DNA of 60,018 bases from a virus, in IMG/VR virus record IMGVR_UViG_3300020083_000009, positions 1 to 60,018 of that record; one strand, given 5' to 3'. The notes under the pieces are model-generated. The model worked only from the letters and a program-made list of their open reading frames with translations. It was not told the DNA's origin and did no database searches. Each line of letters opens with the position of its first letter. Within the stretch, counting starts at the first letter, position 1. A program made the translations under genes and the position numbers. Shown here one piece after another: positions 35,201-42,248 of this stretch.

Positions 35201-36276
35201 ATTGCTTTTTCATCACCAGTTAAAACTACACCAGCCGTTGCGGGAATAGCGCCGATGTTAACTTGAAATCTCTTATCACTAGAGACACCAACAACAACCC
35301 ACGATCCATTATAAACTGTTGAAGTAAATCCAGAAATTCTTACAACATCATCCTTAGAAAGACCATGATCTATAGAAGTATCAACAGTAACTGTTAAAGG
35401 ATTGGCAGAAACCGCAGCAGCACTACTAATACCAATATCATTTGCATTTACAGCGCCAACAATCTTAAATTCTGGTATTGATGGTTGAAAATCTTCACCA
35501 GCTGGATAATCGAGAATATCTCTTCCAGAAGTTGCACCATAAGCTCTTGTAAGCTTATAATAATACATCTGAAGATCAGTAATACCTGAGGATGTACCGA
35601 TACCAACACCATTTACACCATCTGCATACTCAAAGCAGGATAGTTTATGGTGAGAGAAGGTTGGAGCTTTTAAATTTCTTGTATTATTAAAGTAAACGCT
35701 ACCATTAATATCACCATCAAAGATAGAAAACTGCCAGAAGTAGCAACCACCAGTAATTTTAAATATAGATGCTGGTTTTACTGTTGCAGTATAAGGATCT
35801 GGAACATACTTAGGTCTAATCTTAGTTTTACGAAGATCAAGACCTACAATTGATGTACCTCTAGGTACAATAATACCACCCTCTACTGAGTTGAATTTAT
35901 ATAGATCATTATCAGCATCTTCAATATCGTAATTACTATTATTTGTTAGTTGTAAAACAGTTTGTACCTGCCCATTAACATCACGGAAGGATGCAGTTCC
36001 AGAGGAGTCTACAACACTAAATCCAGGTCTATTGTCTAAGATATATGTTCCTGGCATTAACAGAATCGTAGTTCTGTCAAATCTATCGTTTTCTACACCA
36101 ATATTATAAGAAAAACGAGCAGCTTCAATCAGTGCTCTTTGAAGTGTTTTAAATGGTTTTGTCTGCGAATTACCCTGATTCTCAATAGAGTCTGTAGAAT
36201 CTAAATCAGATGGATTGACGTAAATAATATTGCCATCTACATTTTTGAGAAAATTTTCCAGTCTACTTAGAGGCAT
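29245..36276 (-). CDS. Giant tail fibre protein with S74 chaperone domain, 2343 aa
   Basis: The N-terminal part (MPLSRLENFLKNVDGNIIYV, then PFKTLQRALIEAARFSYNIG) resembles a right-handed beta-helix entry, seen in many cyanophage structural proteins. The middle and C-terminal two thirds are Gly/Thr/Asn-rich beta repeats. Two 58-residue direct repeats (NTGGGNGSGTTFDGSAARTI) occur near the C terminus. The last 89 residues carry the canonical S74 signature SDLSLKTNIKPLEGSLAKIL, then QLGLIAQEVEEVLPEII and a helical tail. The catalytic Ser is Ser2255. The domain drives trimer folding and is then released. Preceded by a perfect late box (36306-36313). Confidence 0.85.
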   Translation of the reverse strand: MPLSRLENFLKNVDGNIIYVNPSDLDSTDSIENQGNSQTKPFKTLQRALIEAARFSYNIGVENDRFDRTTILLMPGTYILDNRPGFSVVDSSGTASFRDVNGQVQTVLQLTNNSNYDIEDADNDLYKFNSVEGGIIVPRGTSIVGLDLRKTKIRPKYVPDPYTATVKPASIFKITGGCYFWQFSIFDGDINGSVYFNNTRNLKAPTFSHHKLSCFEYADGVNGVGIGTSSGITDLQMYYYKLTRAYGATSGRDILDYPAGEDFQPSIPEFKIVGAVNANDIGISSAAAVSANPLTVTVDTSIDHGLSKDDVVRISGFTSTVYNGSWVVVGVSSDKRFQVNIGAIPATAGVVLTGDEKAIIEPDNVNGASPYIFNCSLRSTYGMNGLHGDGSKASGFKSIVVAQFTGISLQRDDNAFVIYNRNTGTYQDNDTAINAGISSLPLHLNSSAIYKPDYETYHVRVSNSSFIQAVSIFSIGFSQHFLVESGGDISITNSNSNFGARSLVAKGFQERAFDRDDVGYITHIIPPKDIATSADTKTWLSLNVGLTTNAPGISTTNRIYLFGSTRADNPPPHIVDSFSVGAKRDEILYVNVATATSEVTLSAPILMPIPSGADGPTSEKEFKVIRVGAANSITSGNTLNLEAPHTLFTGESVRVLSDNGLTPDGLEANQLYYAITGGALFANQIQLSRSLNNAISGTPIPIDIYNTNGGLLRVVSRVNDKAPNEIGHPIQYDPSNFNWYVNTSSSGNNTIRSGFITYRQFLITGESSKSYITRKIDTRSVNDRIYRFRYVIPKEYTIAREPSTNFIIQESRTSGISNSTEFSLVDNQIKKRNPKIIASVSYDSLNDLVTVTTETRHNFIVGDKVTLKNVKSSDNLTRLDNRAYNGINSVTAVLNSKQFQYSVDTTLGTFVDTSSTRNETLPYVYRQEYKNTFYIYSIDKLQTHEYNKTDGIYHLTCLTSNVSPSDTYFDHYNFSQSPANLYPTLDRDNFNSDPQSSISNAKNDLLGKVVINDRQNSITKETVSTFLRNNRIGIAVTGAANNAGITSIFTEVDHNLNSVRSLSIVSAGANYGYAGITTVLYNAKLVGVGITGEGATANVSVSAAGAIDGVTVVDGGSAYGIGMTMTVIGVATQASWSPAVVQVTAINNNIGDAIEVVGVGTTGNRTNSGYNGVYRIAGITSSKIITYDNGSNPGIYTGSTGINGYVRLTDEVTVATGIEYSSTATGIVTVTTSQPHGLVAGNKFTVVGAAQTVYNGTFLIATRLSVNSFNFFIGAGVTNPAFTGSCFILSGATESRSADTALADEKIANRMIPFYAGIGTISSAGITTTGTSITLSGSIVGFNTGDFLQIDNEIVRISGSINTATNTADIIRGVLGTDADAHEANSLARKIRVIPTELRRHSIIRASGHTFEYVGFGHGNYAVALPSRQNRILSREEQFLTQSVQCDGGTAAYTGTNDSGDFYIGNKIISPINNTEISINVPTETYLGINDSSLSVTYDDITVNNSLKVTGGIGNFQSSEFRGPVSLYKKLTSSATDGIEAIKLELKGNATQVRSYTVGISTPVTVVTQGDVTFNSTPEVGKYLGWVYTGAATGWKRYGLVSQETNSTVITPDKIGIGTPQPQDLLQISGGGAIFDQLRVTGIVTFDNGGSVNRIALGDVQNVGFTTFITGSGVYAQPGVGISFAGITTFGGSATSRVAITTNTSVSVAGVSTFTGNVKMGNLEVDTINIVFPDGFTGTAAASKNIITTGVSTNAAHYLSFVASSTGVNQAGGGEKVYVDPGISYNPSTNNLVVGGSVTASTFSGNLVNTLTLNTSGTGLSGSTTFNNSGAATFTVTSNATSANTASTIVARDGSGNFNAGTINASLSGNVSGNVTGNLTGNVNSIGLSTLPYISGTDLTVGVATISNRLDASGSLAVTGLTTFFSAVQAPSITVTGLTSTSSLFVTGLATFEGNTTFGNANTDTVTFNAKLASSILPQTANSGDIGAANERFANVYANNFVGLAATSTKLATPRNFNLTGDVTASAVAFDGTSAVQLTTAYAAGSIENADISGSAAIAISKLAHSTISGVSLGNNLTNITFNNGGGGNGSGTNYNGSAAIIVSYNTIGAAAANGTNASGTGWNISILGSSGATVASLAFTNTGGGNGSGTTFDGSAARTISYNTIGAAAANGTNASGTGWNISILGSSNSCSGNASSASSVQVNTITSGQYYLMGSSGGGGNTYLPHIDLDFYYSGSTLFATNLQVTTQITITSDLSLKTNIKPLEGSLAKILGLRGVEYDRIDCDKHQLGLIAQEVEEVLPEIISEDDKGLKTVEYTAIIPVLIEAIKELKAEIDELKKTK
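29711..29961 (-). repeat. Identical 77-bp direct repeats near the C-terminal end
   Basis: Copies at 29711-29787 and 29885-29961 are identical, with a period of 174 bases (58 codons). They encode NASGTGWNISILGSS-type segments next to the S74 domain. Recent duplication or gene conversion would explain the identity. Confidence 0.75.
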
Positions 36277-36305
36277 TGATATTAACCAATAGAGCTATTA
36301 TGTTT

Positions 36306-36313
36306 TATTTATA
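36306..36313 (-). promoter_or_regulatory. T4-late promoter TATAAATA
   Basis: A perfect TATAAATA on the minus strand, 30 bases before the ATG of the 2343-aa fibre gene and downstream of tRNA-Ala. Confidence 0.7.
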
Positions 36314-36328
36314 ACTTCATTTTTTGAA

Positions 36329-36401
36329 TGGAGAATAGGGGACTTGAACCCCTGACTTGCAGCTTGCAAAGCTGCCACTCTACCAACTGAGTTAATTCCC
36401 C
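36329..36401 (-). tRNA. tRNA-Ala (anticodon UGC)
   Basis: The cloverleaf is complete: a 7-bp acceptor stem (GGGGAAT/ATTCTCC with one G-U), D-arm, anticodon stem with TTTGCAA loop (anticodon TGC) and T-arm with GTTCAAGTC. The discriminator base is A. The CCA end is not encoded. Confidence 0.9.
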
Positions 36402-36507
36402 TGGCGGCCCTTTTGTTTAATGGAGGAGTAGCCGATCCCCACTATGAGAATAGGATTTGGACTCCTATTCTGTTTGTAGGAAGAACCAGACATGTCCAGA
36501 TCTTCCA
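36402..36507 (-). ncRNA. Structured non-coding spacer between tRNAs
   Basis: No ORF fits these 106 bases. On the minus strand they fold into a 9-bp hairpin (AGAATAGGA/TCCTATTCT, 36450-36474) whose loop GTCCAAA resembles a tRNA T-loop (GTTCAAA). Another hairpin has GGAAGA paired with TCTTCC (36481-36508). Both are stronger than expected by chance. It may be a decayed tRNA or a small RNA excised with the tRNAs. Confidence 0.4.
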
Positions 36508-36579
36508 AGCCCTCGACTGGATTTGAACCAGCGACCAATGGTTTACAAAACCATTGCTCTACCACTGAGCTACAAGGGC
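36508..36579 (-). tRNA. tRNA-Thr (anticodon UGU)
   Basis: Acceptor GCCCTTG pairs with CGAGGGC (one G-U). The D-arm contains AGCTCAGTGG, the anticodon loop TTTGTAA (TGT) and the T-arm GTTCAAATC. The discriminator is T and CCA is not encoded. The gene is 72 bases long. Confidence 0.9.
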
Positions 36580-36656
36580 AAAAAACCTATTTAGAAAATT
36601 TTTGGCGGGATTTTTTTCCGACCTTTTTTGAAACTAAAAGTCAATTTTGGTTTAGG

Positions 36657-36740
36657 TAGGGCGAGGGAGACTTGAACTCCCACGGGCATACGCCCAACAG
36701 ATTTTAAGTCTGGTGTGTCTACCGATTCCACCACCGCCCC
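36657..36740 (-). tRNA. tRNA-Leu (anticodon UAA)
   Basis: A class II tRNA with a long variable arm (GGGC/GCCC). The D-region TGGTGGAATCGGTAGACACA is typical of Leu, the anticodon loop CTTAAAA gives TAA and the T-arm contains GTTCAAGTC. Acceptor GGGGCGG pairs with TCGCCCT (two G-U ends). Length 84 bases. First gene after the promoter at 36753-36781. Confidence 0.9.
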
Positions 36741-36752
36741 ATGAACAAGAGT

Positions 36753-36781
36753 AGTCTATCAGACTGCCTCTTGGATGTCAA
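36753..36781 (-). promoter_or_regulatory. Promoter of the tRNA cluster
   Basis: TTGACA (36781-36776), a 17-base spacer and TAGACT (36758-36753). The -35 and spacer lie within the 3' end of the gene at 36759-36929. The tRNA-Leu 5' end begins 13 bases beyond the -10, so the transcript may start with almost no leader. Confidence 0.6.
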
Positions 36782-36929
36782 CCCCGTAAACTGGAGGATG
36801 GAAATTGCAATACTCGTTGAAAGTAATTTTCATTTCCTTGTTAGTAAGTCTAGCATGTTCTGCTGCCTTTGGCAAGTTCCACTTAGCAGTGAAAAGCATT
36901 TCCATTGCTCGTCTAGTTTCTGGTCTCAT
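36759..36929 (-). CDS. Conserved cyanophage miniprotein, 56 aa
   Basis: The product begins MRPETRRAMEMLFTAKWNLP and continues KAAEHARLTNKEMKITFNEY, a basic helical protein that looks like a small helix-turn-helix. I recall very similar proteins in many cyanophages, of unknown function. It lies between a consensus promoter (36997-37025) and the tRNA promoter, with a GC hairpin in its leader. Confidence 0.6.
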   Translation of the reverse strand: MRPETRRAMEMLFTAKWNLPKAAEHARLTNKEMKITFNEYCNFHPPVYGVDIQEAV

Positions 36930-36952
36930 AAGATACAAGTAAGATTTGAGGA

Positions 36953-36970
36953 GGGGGGATTGCTCCCCCC
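36953..36970 (-). terminator. GC hairpin in the leader of the 56-aa gene
   Basis: On the minus strand GGGGGGA and TCCCCCC form a 7-bp stem with a 4-base loop. No long U-tract follows. It lies downstream of the promoter at 36997-37025 and upstream of the ATG at 36929, so it could attenuate this transcript as well as end read-through from the structural operon. Confidence 0.5.
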
Positions 36971-36996
36971 ACGCACCCCTTCACACGGACAAGAGT

Positions 36997-37025
36997 ATTA
37001 TAAAACATTTAAACAAACTTGTCAA
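36997..37025 (-). promoter_or_regulatory. Consensus host-type promoter overlapping a stop codon
   Basis: TTGACA (37025-37020), a 17-base spacer and TATAAT (37002-36997), both perfect. The -35 contains the TGA stop of the structural gene at 37022-38311, as in other promoters of this genome that reuse the stop region. Confidence 0.75.
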
Positions 37026-38311
37026 GTATCAATGATCGCCTTCACAGCAGTTGAATTTATGTAAGCAGATGCCTCATTAAATTGATTTTCTTCCTTATAT
37101 AATTCAGATAATACTTGCCTCATACCCCATATCTGTGAATTATATTTGTTTCTCAGAACTCTTAATGCATTTGAAACTTGAATTCTTTGTGTTATATTAT
37201 TACTACCAACGGTTAATCCAGTTTCTAAAGTTGTTAGTGTATTTAATGCATTTGTATTATTTGTTTCTACTGTTGCATTACATGATGGCAATGGGGTATA
37301 CATAGTTCCAATTCCGAGAGAAAGAAAAGTAGTCGAGACTCCAGGATTAGCTTCAGCTCCAAATATTGTTGGCATTTGAGTACTACCAATATTATATAAG
37401 GTTATGCCAGCACCAACTACAGGTTCAGAAATTATTGCCTTTTTTATTTTTAATCCATTTAAAAATGGATTCCAACTTTGTGTTGTTGGTGATGAAGATG
37501 AATTTGTATACTCAATATAAGTTCCAGTACCTACAATACTTGTATACATAATACCAATTGTCTGAGGTACAAATGGAGAATCTGTCATTTTTACAGGTGG
37601 AATGTTGAATGAAGTTGCAAATCCCAATACATCAAATTCAACTGCAGATGCTGCAGCGACTGCAGCACCAGTAGAATTTGATGTTATGATTACATCAACA
37701 ACTTCAATATCACCAGATGTGCCGATTCCCACAGGAAATAAATTTGCAACAGAAGTAGTAAATCCTATAATAGTAGTTGGTGAAGCAAACACTCCCGATT
37801 GATCACAAGTAATTGTTTGACCAACTTGCATACCTTGTGTTGTACCAGATCCTGCAATACTCATAACAGTAATGTGAGTTGATCCAATACCACAAGTTCC
37901 AATGAAAGAACCGATTGTAGAATCTAAAATATCTTTTGTAGCTGGTTCATCATAATATTTAATTTTATGTAATGGTTTAATTTGTTGTAGGTCTGGATCT
38001 ATAGCTACGCATGTGTAAACTGGATACTCAGTTACACCAACTGTAGCAATTCCAGTTTGCACCCAATTCTTCAGTGTTCTACATCCACTATCAATTCTTG
38101 CTTGATATGTTGCAACAACATTTTGAATCTGAGTATTTACATTATCAATTTGTTGTTGAATCGAAAGATCAATTTTATTAATTGATTCATCGAGATCTTC
38201 TTTCTCACTATCAAGAACAAGAATTCTTTGAATCATGAAATCAACTTGCTCCTCAGCTTGAGTCTTAGCTAAGTTAAGTTTTGATGCAATATTTTCTGAC
38301 GGTGTAGCCAT
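37022..38311 (-). CDS. Virion structural protein, 429 aa
   Basis: Residues 15-80 are a coiled coil (AKTQAEEQVDFMIQRILVLD and following). Most of the rest is beta-rich (GIGSTHITVMSIAGSGTTQG) and resembles cyanophage tail structural proteins. A helical C terminus (RVLRNKYNSQIWGMRQVLSE) follows. Position at the end of the baseplate operon suggests a tail or fibre-connector role. No specific T4 counterpart can be named. Confidence 0.6.
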   Translation of the reverse strand: MATPSENIASKLNLAKTQAEEQVDFMIQRILVLDSEKEDLDESINKIDLSIQQQIDNVNTQIQNVVATYQARIDSGCRTLKNWVQTGIATVGVTEYPVYTCVAIDPDLQQIKPLHKIKYYDEPATKDILDSTIGSFIGTCGIGSTHITVMSIAGSGTTQGMQVGQTITCDQSGVFASPTTIIGFTTSVANLFPVGIGTSGDIEVVDVIITSNSTGAAVAAASAVEFDVLGFATSFNIPPVKMTDSPFVPQTIGIMYTSIVGTGTYIEYTNSSSSPTTQSWNPFLNGLKIKKAIISEPVVGAGITLYNIGSTQMPTIFGAEANPGVSTTFLSLGIGTMYTPLPSCNATVETNNTNALNTLTTLETGLTVGSNNITQRIQVSNALRVLRNKYNSQIWGMRQVLSELYKEENQFNEASAYINSTAVKAIIDT

Positions 38312-38322
38312 AATTAATAAAG

Positions 38323-39369
38323 TTAGTTCGGTTTAATGTCGTAGTGATATCCAGCAATAGAACATTCATCATTATTTCCAGGATAGTCTGCTGGAGTTTG
38401 ACCTTGATATTCTGGAATTAATTTTTCACCATCTGCACGTTCTGCAAATATATGATAGTAACAATGAACTGGTGATATTGATTGAAGATAAACTTTATTG
38501 TCTTCTATTTTTTCAACCACAATATTTTGTTGTGTTTGAATTGGTGTAATTGAAACTGTGATGCTATCATAATCAATAAATTCTTTCCAGAATTCTGGAA
38601 GTTCAATAGTATAAGCATCCTTAAGTTTACCTCTTATGTATACATCAGCAGAGGGAGCTTCTACACATGCATGACGTAATCTCCACCCCTCTTTATTTGG
38701 ATGTGGAATATCAAAAGTTTTCTTACTTGCTAGTGCTACATCAATTCTAGTGATTGTAGGACTAGTAATTGTTGCTGCAACGTTTAAAGTTGCATTTTGT
38801 GCTGCTGCTCCAGTCTCAGCTCTTGCACCTGTATCTGCTTTAGCACCAGTCTCTGCCTTTGCACCTGTTTGAGTTTCTGCACCAACTTTATTTCTAGCAC
38901 CTGCTGATGTATAAGTTCCTAAAAGAATTTCATTAGCAGTAATTGCTAATGATGGGGATGCTATAGTAACAACGTCTGCGCTTAGTAAATTAATTCCTAC
39001 AGGAGCAGTTGGAGGAATAGGAACTTTAGAACTAATAACATGTCCCAAAGCATTTGCTGCAATTCCAGTTCCAGGATAAGGAACAGCACCATCACCTAAA
39101 GCACTGATTCTAATTGCAGATGTTGTTACTGGTGTCATTCCAGTTGGAATTGGTACTGACGATGTTGTTGTTACCGCAGGAGTAATAATATTAATTAATC
39201 CAAGTTTTTGAAATGGTAATAAAAGTGTGCCATCAGCTTGCCCACCAACCACAACAGGCCCGTTTAAAATTGTTGTACCTGAGGGGAGAATTGGATTTTT
39301 AGGAATGAATGTTGGATCACAATGCCCAACATACAAACGACTTACTGCCCAGCCTGGTGTATTACTCAT
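38323..39369 (-). CDS. Tail structural protein with pentapeptide-like linker, 348 aa
   Basis: Residues about 165-195 are a hydrophilic low-complexity segment (TGAKAETGAKADTGARAETG) dividing a beta N-terminal half from the C-terminal domain. That domain (KKTFDIPHPNKEGWRLRHAC ... IRGKLKDAYTIELPEFWKEF ... YYHIFAERADGEKLIPEYQG) matches a domain that ends many cyanophage fibre proteins (my recollection). It is probably a tail or fibre protein that recognises a partner through this domain. Confidence 0.6.
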   Translation of the reverse strand: MSNTPGWAVSRLYVGHCDPTFIPKNPILPSGTTILNGPVVVGGQADGTLLLPFQKLGLINIITPAVTTTSSVPIPTGMTPVTTSAIRISALGDGAVPYPGTGIAANALGHVISSKVPIPPTAPVGINLLSADVVTIASPSLAITANEILLGTYTSAGARNKVGAETQTGAKAETGAKADTGARAETGAAAQNATLNVAATITSPTITRIDVALASKKTFDIPHPNKEGWRLRHACVEAPSADVYIRGKLKDAYTIELPEFWKEFIDYDSITVSITPIQTQQNIVVEKIEDNKVYLQSISPVHCYYHIFAERADGEKLIPEYQGQTPADYPGNNDECSIAGYHYDIKPN

Positions 39370-39370
39370 A

Positions 39371-39940
39371 TCAAATACTCGCTAATAGTTTTAATAGATC
39401 AAGGACTCTAATATCTAGAGATGATATTGAACTTATAACGTCTGTTGTGTCTGCAATTGCAACAAAATTAGCTGCTATATTTGTGGTGCTTTTTCCAACC
39501 AACGTTGCAGTCTTTGATCCATTGACTGTAACATTAGTACCTGCAATAGTAACGCTATCTGTTGATTTAATGTAAACATCATTGCACGAACTTAGAAAAA
39601 TATTTCCATCAGGATCTGCTGCATTAGAAACAAGAACAATATTTTTGGCATTCAAATATATTGTTCCTTGGGGTGCCTCAAAAACAATATCTCCACTATC
39701 CGCTCTAATCCATTTTGCTGGTTGATAAGCAGAATTTTTTGCTCCACTACCTTTTAAATCAAGACCTACAGATTCATGTGAAGTTCCTTTACATGACACA
39801 AGATGATTGCCATTTGGCAAGTAGGCATATCCATCTCCATTCTGAGTTATCATGGAGTAATCTACCGTACCAAACTCTGGTAGTTTACCTCCAGAATCTA
39901 TTCTATACCTGTCATATATTAGTGGATGTCCTAATGTCAT
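39371..39940 (-). CDS. Baseplate spike-like beta-helix protein, 189 aa
   Basis: The product begins MTLGHPLIYDRYRIDSGGKL. Its second half consists of repeated short hydrophobic-Asn-Ser strands (GNIFLSSCNDVYIKSTDSVT, then TIAGTNVTVNGSKTATLVGK), as in the beta-helical needle that completes the T4 baseplate hub. Its ATG overlaps the stop of the gp5-like hub gene. This supports a spike or needle role, separate from gp5 (T4 carries its needle on gp5 itself). Confidence 0.6.
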   Translation of the reverse strand: MTLGHPLIYDRYRIDSGGKLPEFGTVDYSMITQNGDGYAYLPNGNHLVSCKGTSHESVGLDLKGSGAKNSAYQPAKWIRADSGDIVFEAPQGTIYLNAKNIVLVSNAADPDGNIFLSSCNDVYIKSTDSVTIAGTNVTVNGSKTATLVGKSTTNIAANFVAIADTTDVISSISSLDIRVLDLLKLLASI

Positions 39941-42036
39941 ACGCAGTCAATCACCTTGAGTACACCTGTTGAAATTCCTGATGTAGTAGTAGTAACTCCA
40001 ACTTCAACGAAGGAAAGAACTGGAACAAGCTGTGCAGCAGCTCCGTTTTCACTATTTATAGTTACATCTGGAAGATCATCTACGTTACAACCAGCTTCCA
40101 CAGTAACCTTGGTAAATTCCCCATCAGGTCCTAACTTAAACGAAGTCGCACATTCTCCAACTGTAACTACAGTATTATTATCATATCCATATCCAGGATT
40201 AAGAATTTCAACATTAGTAACAATACCAACATAAGATTTTTTATCACCTGTAGTTGCTACATTATTATCTTTTGTATCACCATTGCCATACTCTTGAATT
40301 TGTGTTGAGTTTAAATAACCACTACCAGGATCCAAGATAATAATTTTTTCTACTTGTTTTCCATCATTTTTTGGCGACCCTGGAGTAAACTTCGAGTTGG
40401 GTGGAATCTGCTCCATGATTGCAATAGCTTGTGCTCCATTGCCAAATCCACATGGATCAATAATTGAAACATTTGGTGCAGAAGTATAGTTTGATCCTGG
40501 ATTATTAAGTATTGCACCAATAACTTTACCTAAACCATTTACGATTGGCGTAGCAGCTGCTCCTTCTCCACCACCTCCAGTGATTACAAATTTTGGAGGT
40601 CCACAAACTTCCTTCTTAGGATTACATGAATTTAAGTCTAGCTTAAGATTACCAATATCTTTCATATCAGAACCAAGTTTACCCACAAGTTTTCCTACGT
40701 CACCAACACCGTTTACCAAACCCTTCATATCCGAAACAACAGATCCAAAATCAATACCACCACACATTGAAAACGTGGTTGGTTTTGGGCAGAATTTTTC
40801 AGGTTTAGCATAATTTAAAAGTTGGCTGATGACTCCAATCAAATTTAAAGATTGCTCTAATAAATTTGCTGCAGATCCCAACGCACCCTGCACTAAGCTA
40901 TTAATTTTATCTAGTAGTGGAAGAATTGTTTCATTAATTGTTGCTAGAATTTTTGAAAGAAGTTGACCAAGAAAATTTTGAACTGCACATGCAGTAGCTG
41001 CAACTGCATTACCAACAAAATTAGTAAGTGCATCAGATACAAGATCTGGAAGAGACAATCCTATTTGCTTAAAGATGGCGTAGATTGCTTCTAGAATAGT
41101 GTCTATTGTTTTTGCTATCTCAGACTGCTTTGTTTTTGGATACAATCCTCCAAATGATAGACCTAATATTTTACTAATCTCTTCAAACAAGAACATCATT
41201 CCTTGTTTAATGTACGATGATATATCACCAGCAACTATTGCCGAAACCTTTGATATTTCTCCTGAGAAATCTGTAATCTTATTTTTTATCTTTTCTTTAT
41301 AATATGTGTTAGCTATATTCTGATAGTTCTTAAGTTTTTTTAATAACGATTCTATTGCTGCAGTAATTTTAGCAAATCTATTTTTGTTACACAGCGTTGG
41401 TTGAACTGTCTTATTGCAGAGACCATCTGCAAAACTTTTCATTGCACCAGTGTGCTGTTCTTCTTTTTCAGATGCAACGTTTTCTATTCCAGAAGAGTTA
41501 CCTTTAGAAGGTATTCCTGGAGTATCTGGTGAACCTTTACCTGTTCCAACATTTTGTCCACCAGATTGTGTTGGTGGTAGTGAGTTATGAGATGCTGGTT
41601 GATAAGGATCCCAAGGTTGTAGTTTTGAATTAGGTCCGTATGTTTTTATTTCTGAAGACTTATATAAACTGCCGAAAATAACTGGTTGTTGTCCATCATC
41701 ACCATCTAAAAAGAAACCGATAACAGTCTCACCACCTTGATAACCATGTGCCTTTCCAACTTTACCTACACCATTTGATTCCCCAGGTGGAACTAAAATA
41801 TGTGCCCATGGCAATTTATCATCGGGCAATTCAGTATCATTTAGTGGGTGATATCCAAAGATTCTTACCTTTACTCTATTATAATAGAGTTCTTTTCCCG
41901 CTTGTTTATTTTTTAAATCTGCCTTATCCCACTTACTTGTTTCTCTAGAGGCAATCTGTCCCACCCACCAAACGAACCCGTCTCGTCCAATGAAATGTGT
42001 TTTTAATAGTTGACTGGAGGATTGATCTAATAACAT
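39937..42036 (-). CDS. 5: Baseplate hub protein, gp5-like OB-fold, 699 aa
   Basis: Residues 10-130 match the OB-fold of the T4 baseplate hub gp5 (HFIGRDGFVWWVGQIASRET, VRIFGYHPLNDTELPDDKLP, then GETVIGFFLDGDDGQQPVIF). Residues 200-420 are a long helical segment with several Ala-rich helices. The rest is a Cys-containing, Gly-rich beta-repeat tail (NPGSNYTSAPNVSIIDPCGF and similar). I see no T4-type lysozyme domain. Peptidoglycan-degrading activity is probably supplied by the two neighbouring genes at 43507 and 44591. Start overlaps the CP12-like gene (TAATG). Confidence 0.75.
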   Translation of the reverse strand: MLLDQSSSQLLKTHFIGRDGFVWWVGQIASRETSKWDKADLKNKQAGKELYYNRVKVRIFGYHPLNDTELPDDKLPWAHILVPPGESNGVGKVGKAHGYQGGETVIGFFLDGDDGQQPVIFGSLYKSSEIKTYGPNSKLQPWDPYQPASHNSLPPTQSGGQNVGTGKGSPDTPGIPSKGNSSGIENVASEKEEQHTGAMKSFADGLCNKTVQPTLCNKNRFAKITAAIESLLKKLKNYQNIANTYYKEKIKNKITDFSGEISKVSAIVAGDISSYIKQGMMFLFEEISKILGLSFGGLYPKTKQSEIAKTIDTILEAIYAIFKQIGLSLPDLVSDALTNFVGNAVAATACAVQNFLGQLLSKILATINETILPLLDKINSLVQGALGSAANLLEQSLNLIGVISQLLNYAKPEKFCPKPTTFSMCGGIDFGSVVSDMKGLVNGVGDVGKLVGKLGSDMKDIGNLKLDLNSCNPKKEVCGPPKFVITGGGGEGAAATPIVNGLGKVIGAILNNPGSNYTSAPNVSIIDPCGFGNGAQAIAIMEQIPPNSKFTPGSPKNDGKQVEKIIILDPGSGYLNSTQIQEYGNGDTKDNNVATTGDKKSYVGIVTNVEILNPGYGYDNNTVVTVGECATSFKLGPDGEFTKVTVEAGCNVDDLPDVTINSENGAAAQLVPVLSFVEVGVTTTTSGISTGVLKVIDCV

Positions 42037-42248
42037 TAGTCTTCGTAAATTTTACATTCAACAGCATCTGGATGACTGTCACAAAACAATTCTAATGAGG
42101 TAGGATCATGAGTATCTTCTGGATGACGCTCATGATAAAGTTGTAGATTTTCTAATTCCTCTTCATAATGTCTTCTGCTCTGGCTGGAAGTTAATGGATC
42201 TTCCAGCTTAGCCTTATTATATTCAATATGTTGGTTAATGTTTTCCAT
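42036..42248 (-). CDS. CP12-like protein (Calvin-cycle regulator), 70 aa
   Basis: The C-terminal 20 residues (SLELFCDSHPDAVECKIYED) match the conserved CP12 C terminus, including the Cys pair separated by eight residues. The middle (YEEELENLQLYHERH) aligns with the CP12 helix that carries the AWD.VEEL motif. The N-terminal Cys pair of classical CP12 is absent. CP12 binds GAPDH and phosphoribulokinase and slows the Calvin cycle; cyanophages are known to carry it to favour NADPH for nucleotide synthesis. Here it lies inside the baseplate hub operon, overlapping both neighbours, an odd location. Start at ATG 42248. Confidence 0.6.
   Translation of the reverse strand: MENINQHIEYNKAKLEDPLTSSQSRRHYEEELENLQLYHERHPEDTHDPTSLELFCDSHPDAVECKIYED

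Noticed and set aside
14326-36200. Long plus-strand open frames opposite the giant fibre genes
   Set aside because: They are mirror frames caused by the repeated Gly/Thr/Val codons of the fibre genes; their products are low-complexity, and no ribosome-binding sites or overlaps support them.
36329-36740. Integration attachment site at the tRNA genes
   Set aside because: No integrase, no repeated tRNA 3' end of useful length and a lytic T4-like gene set; the tRNAs are full phage genes.
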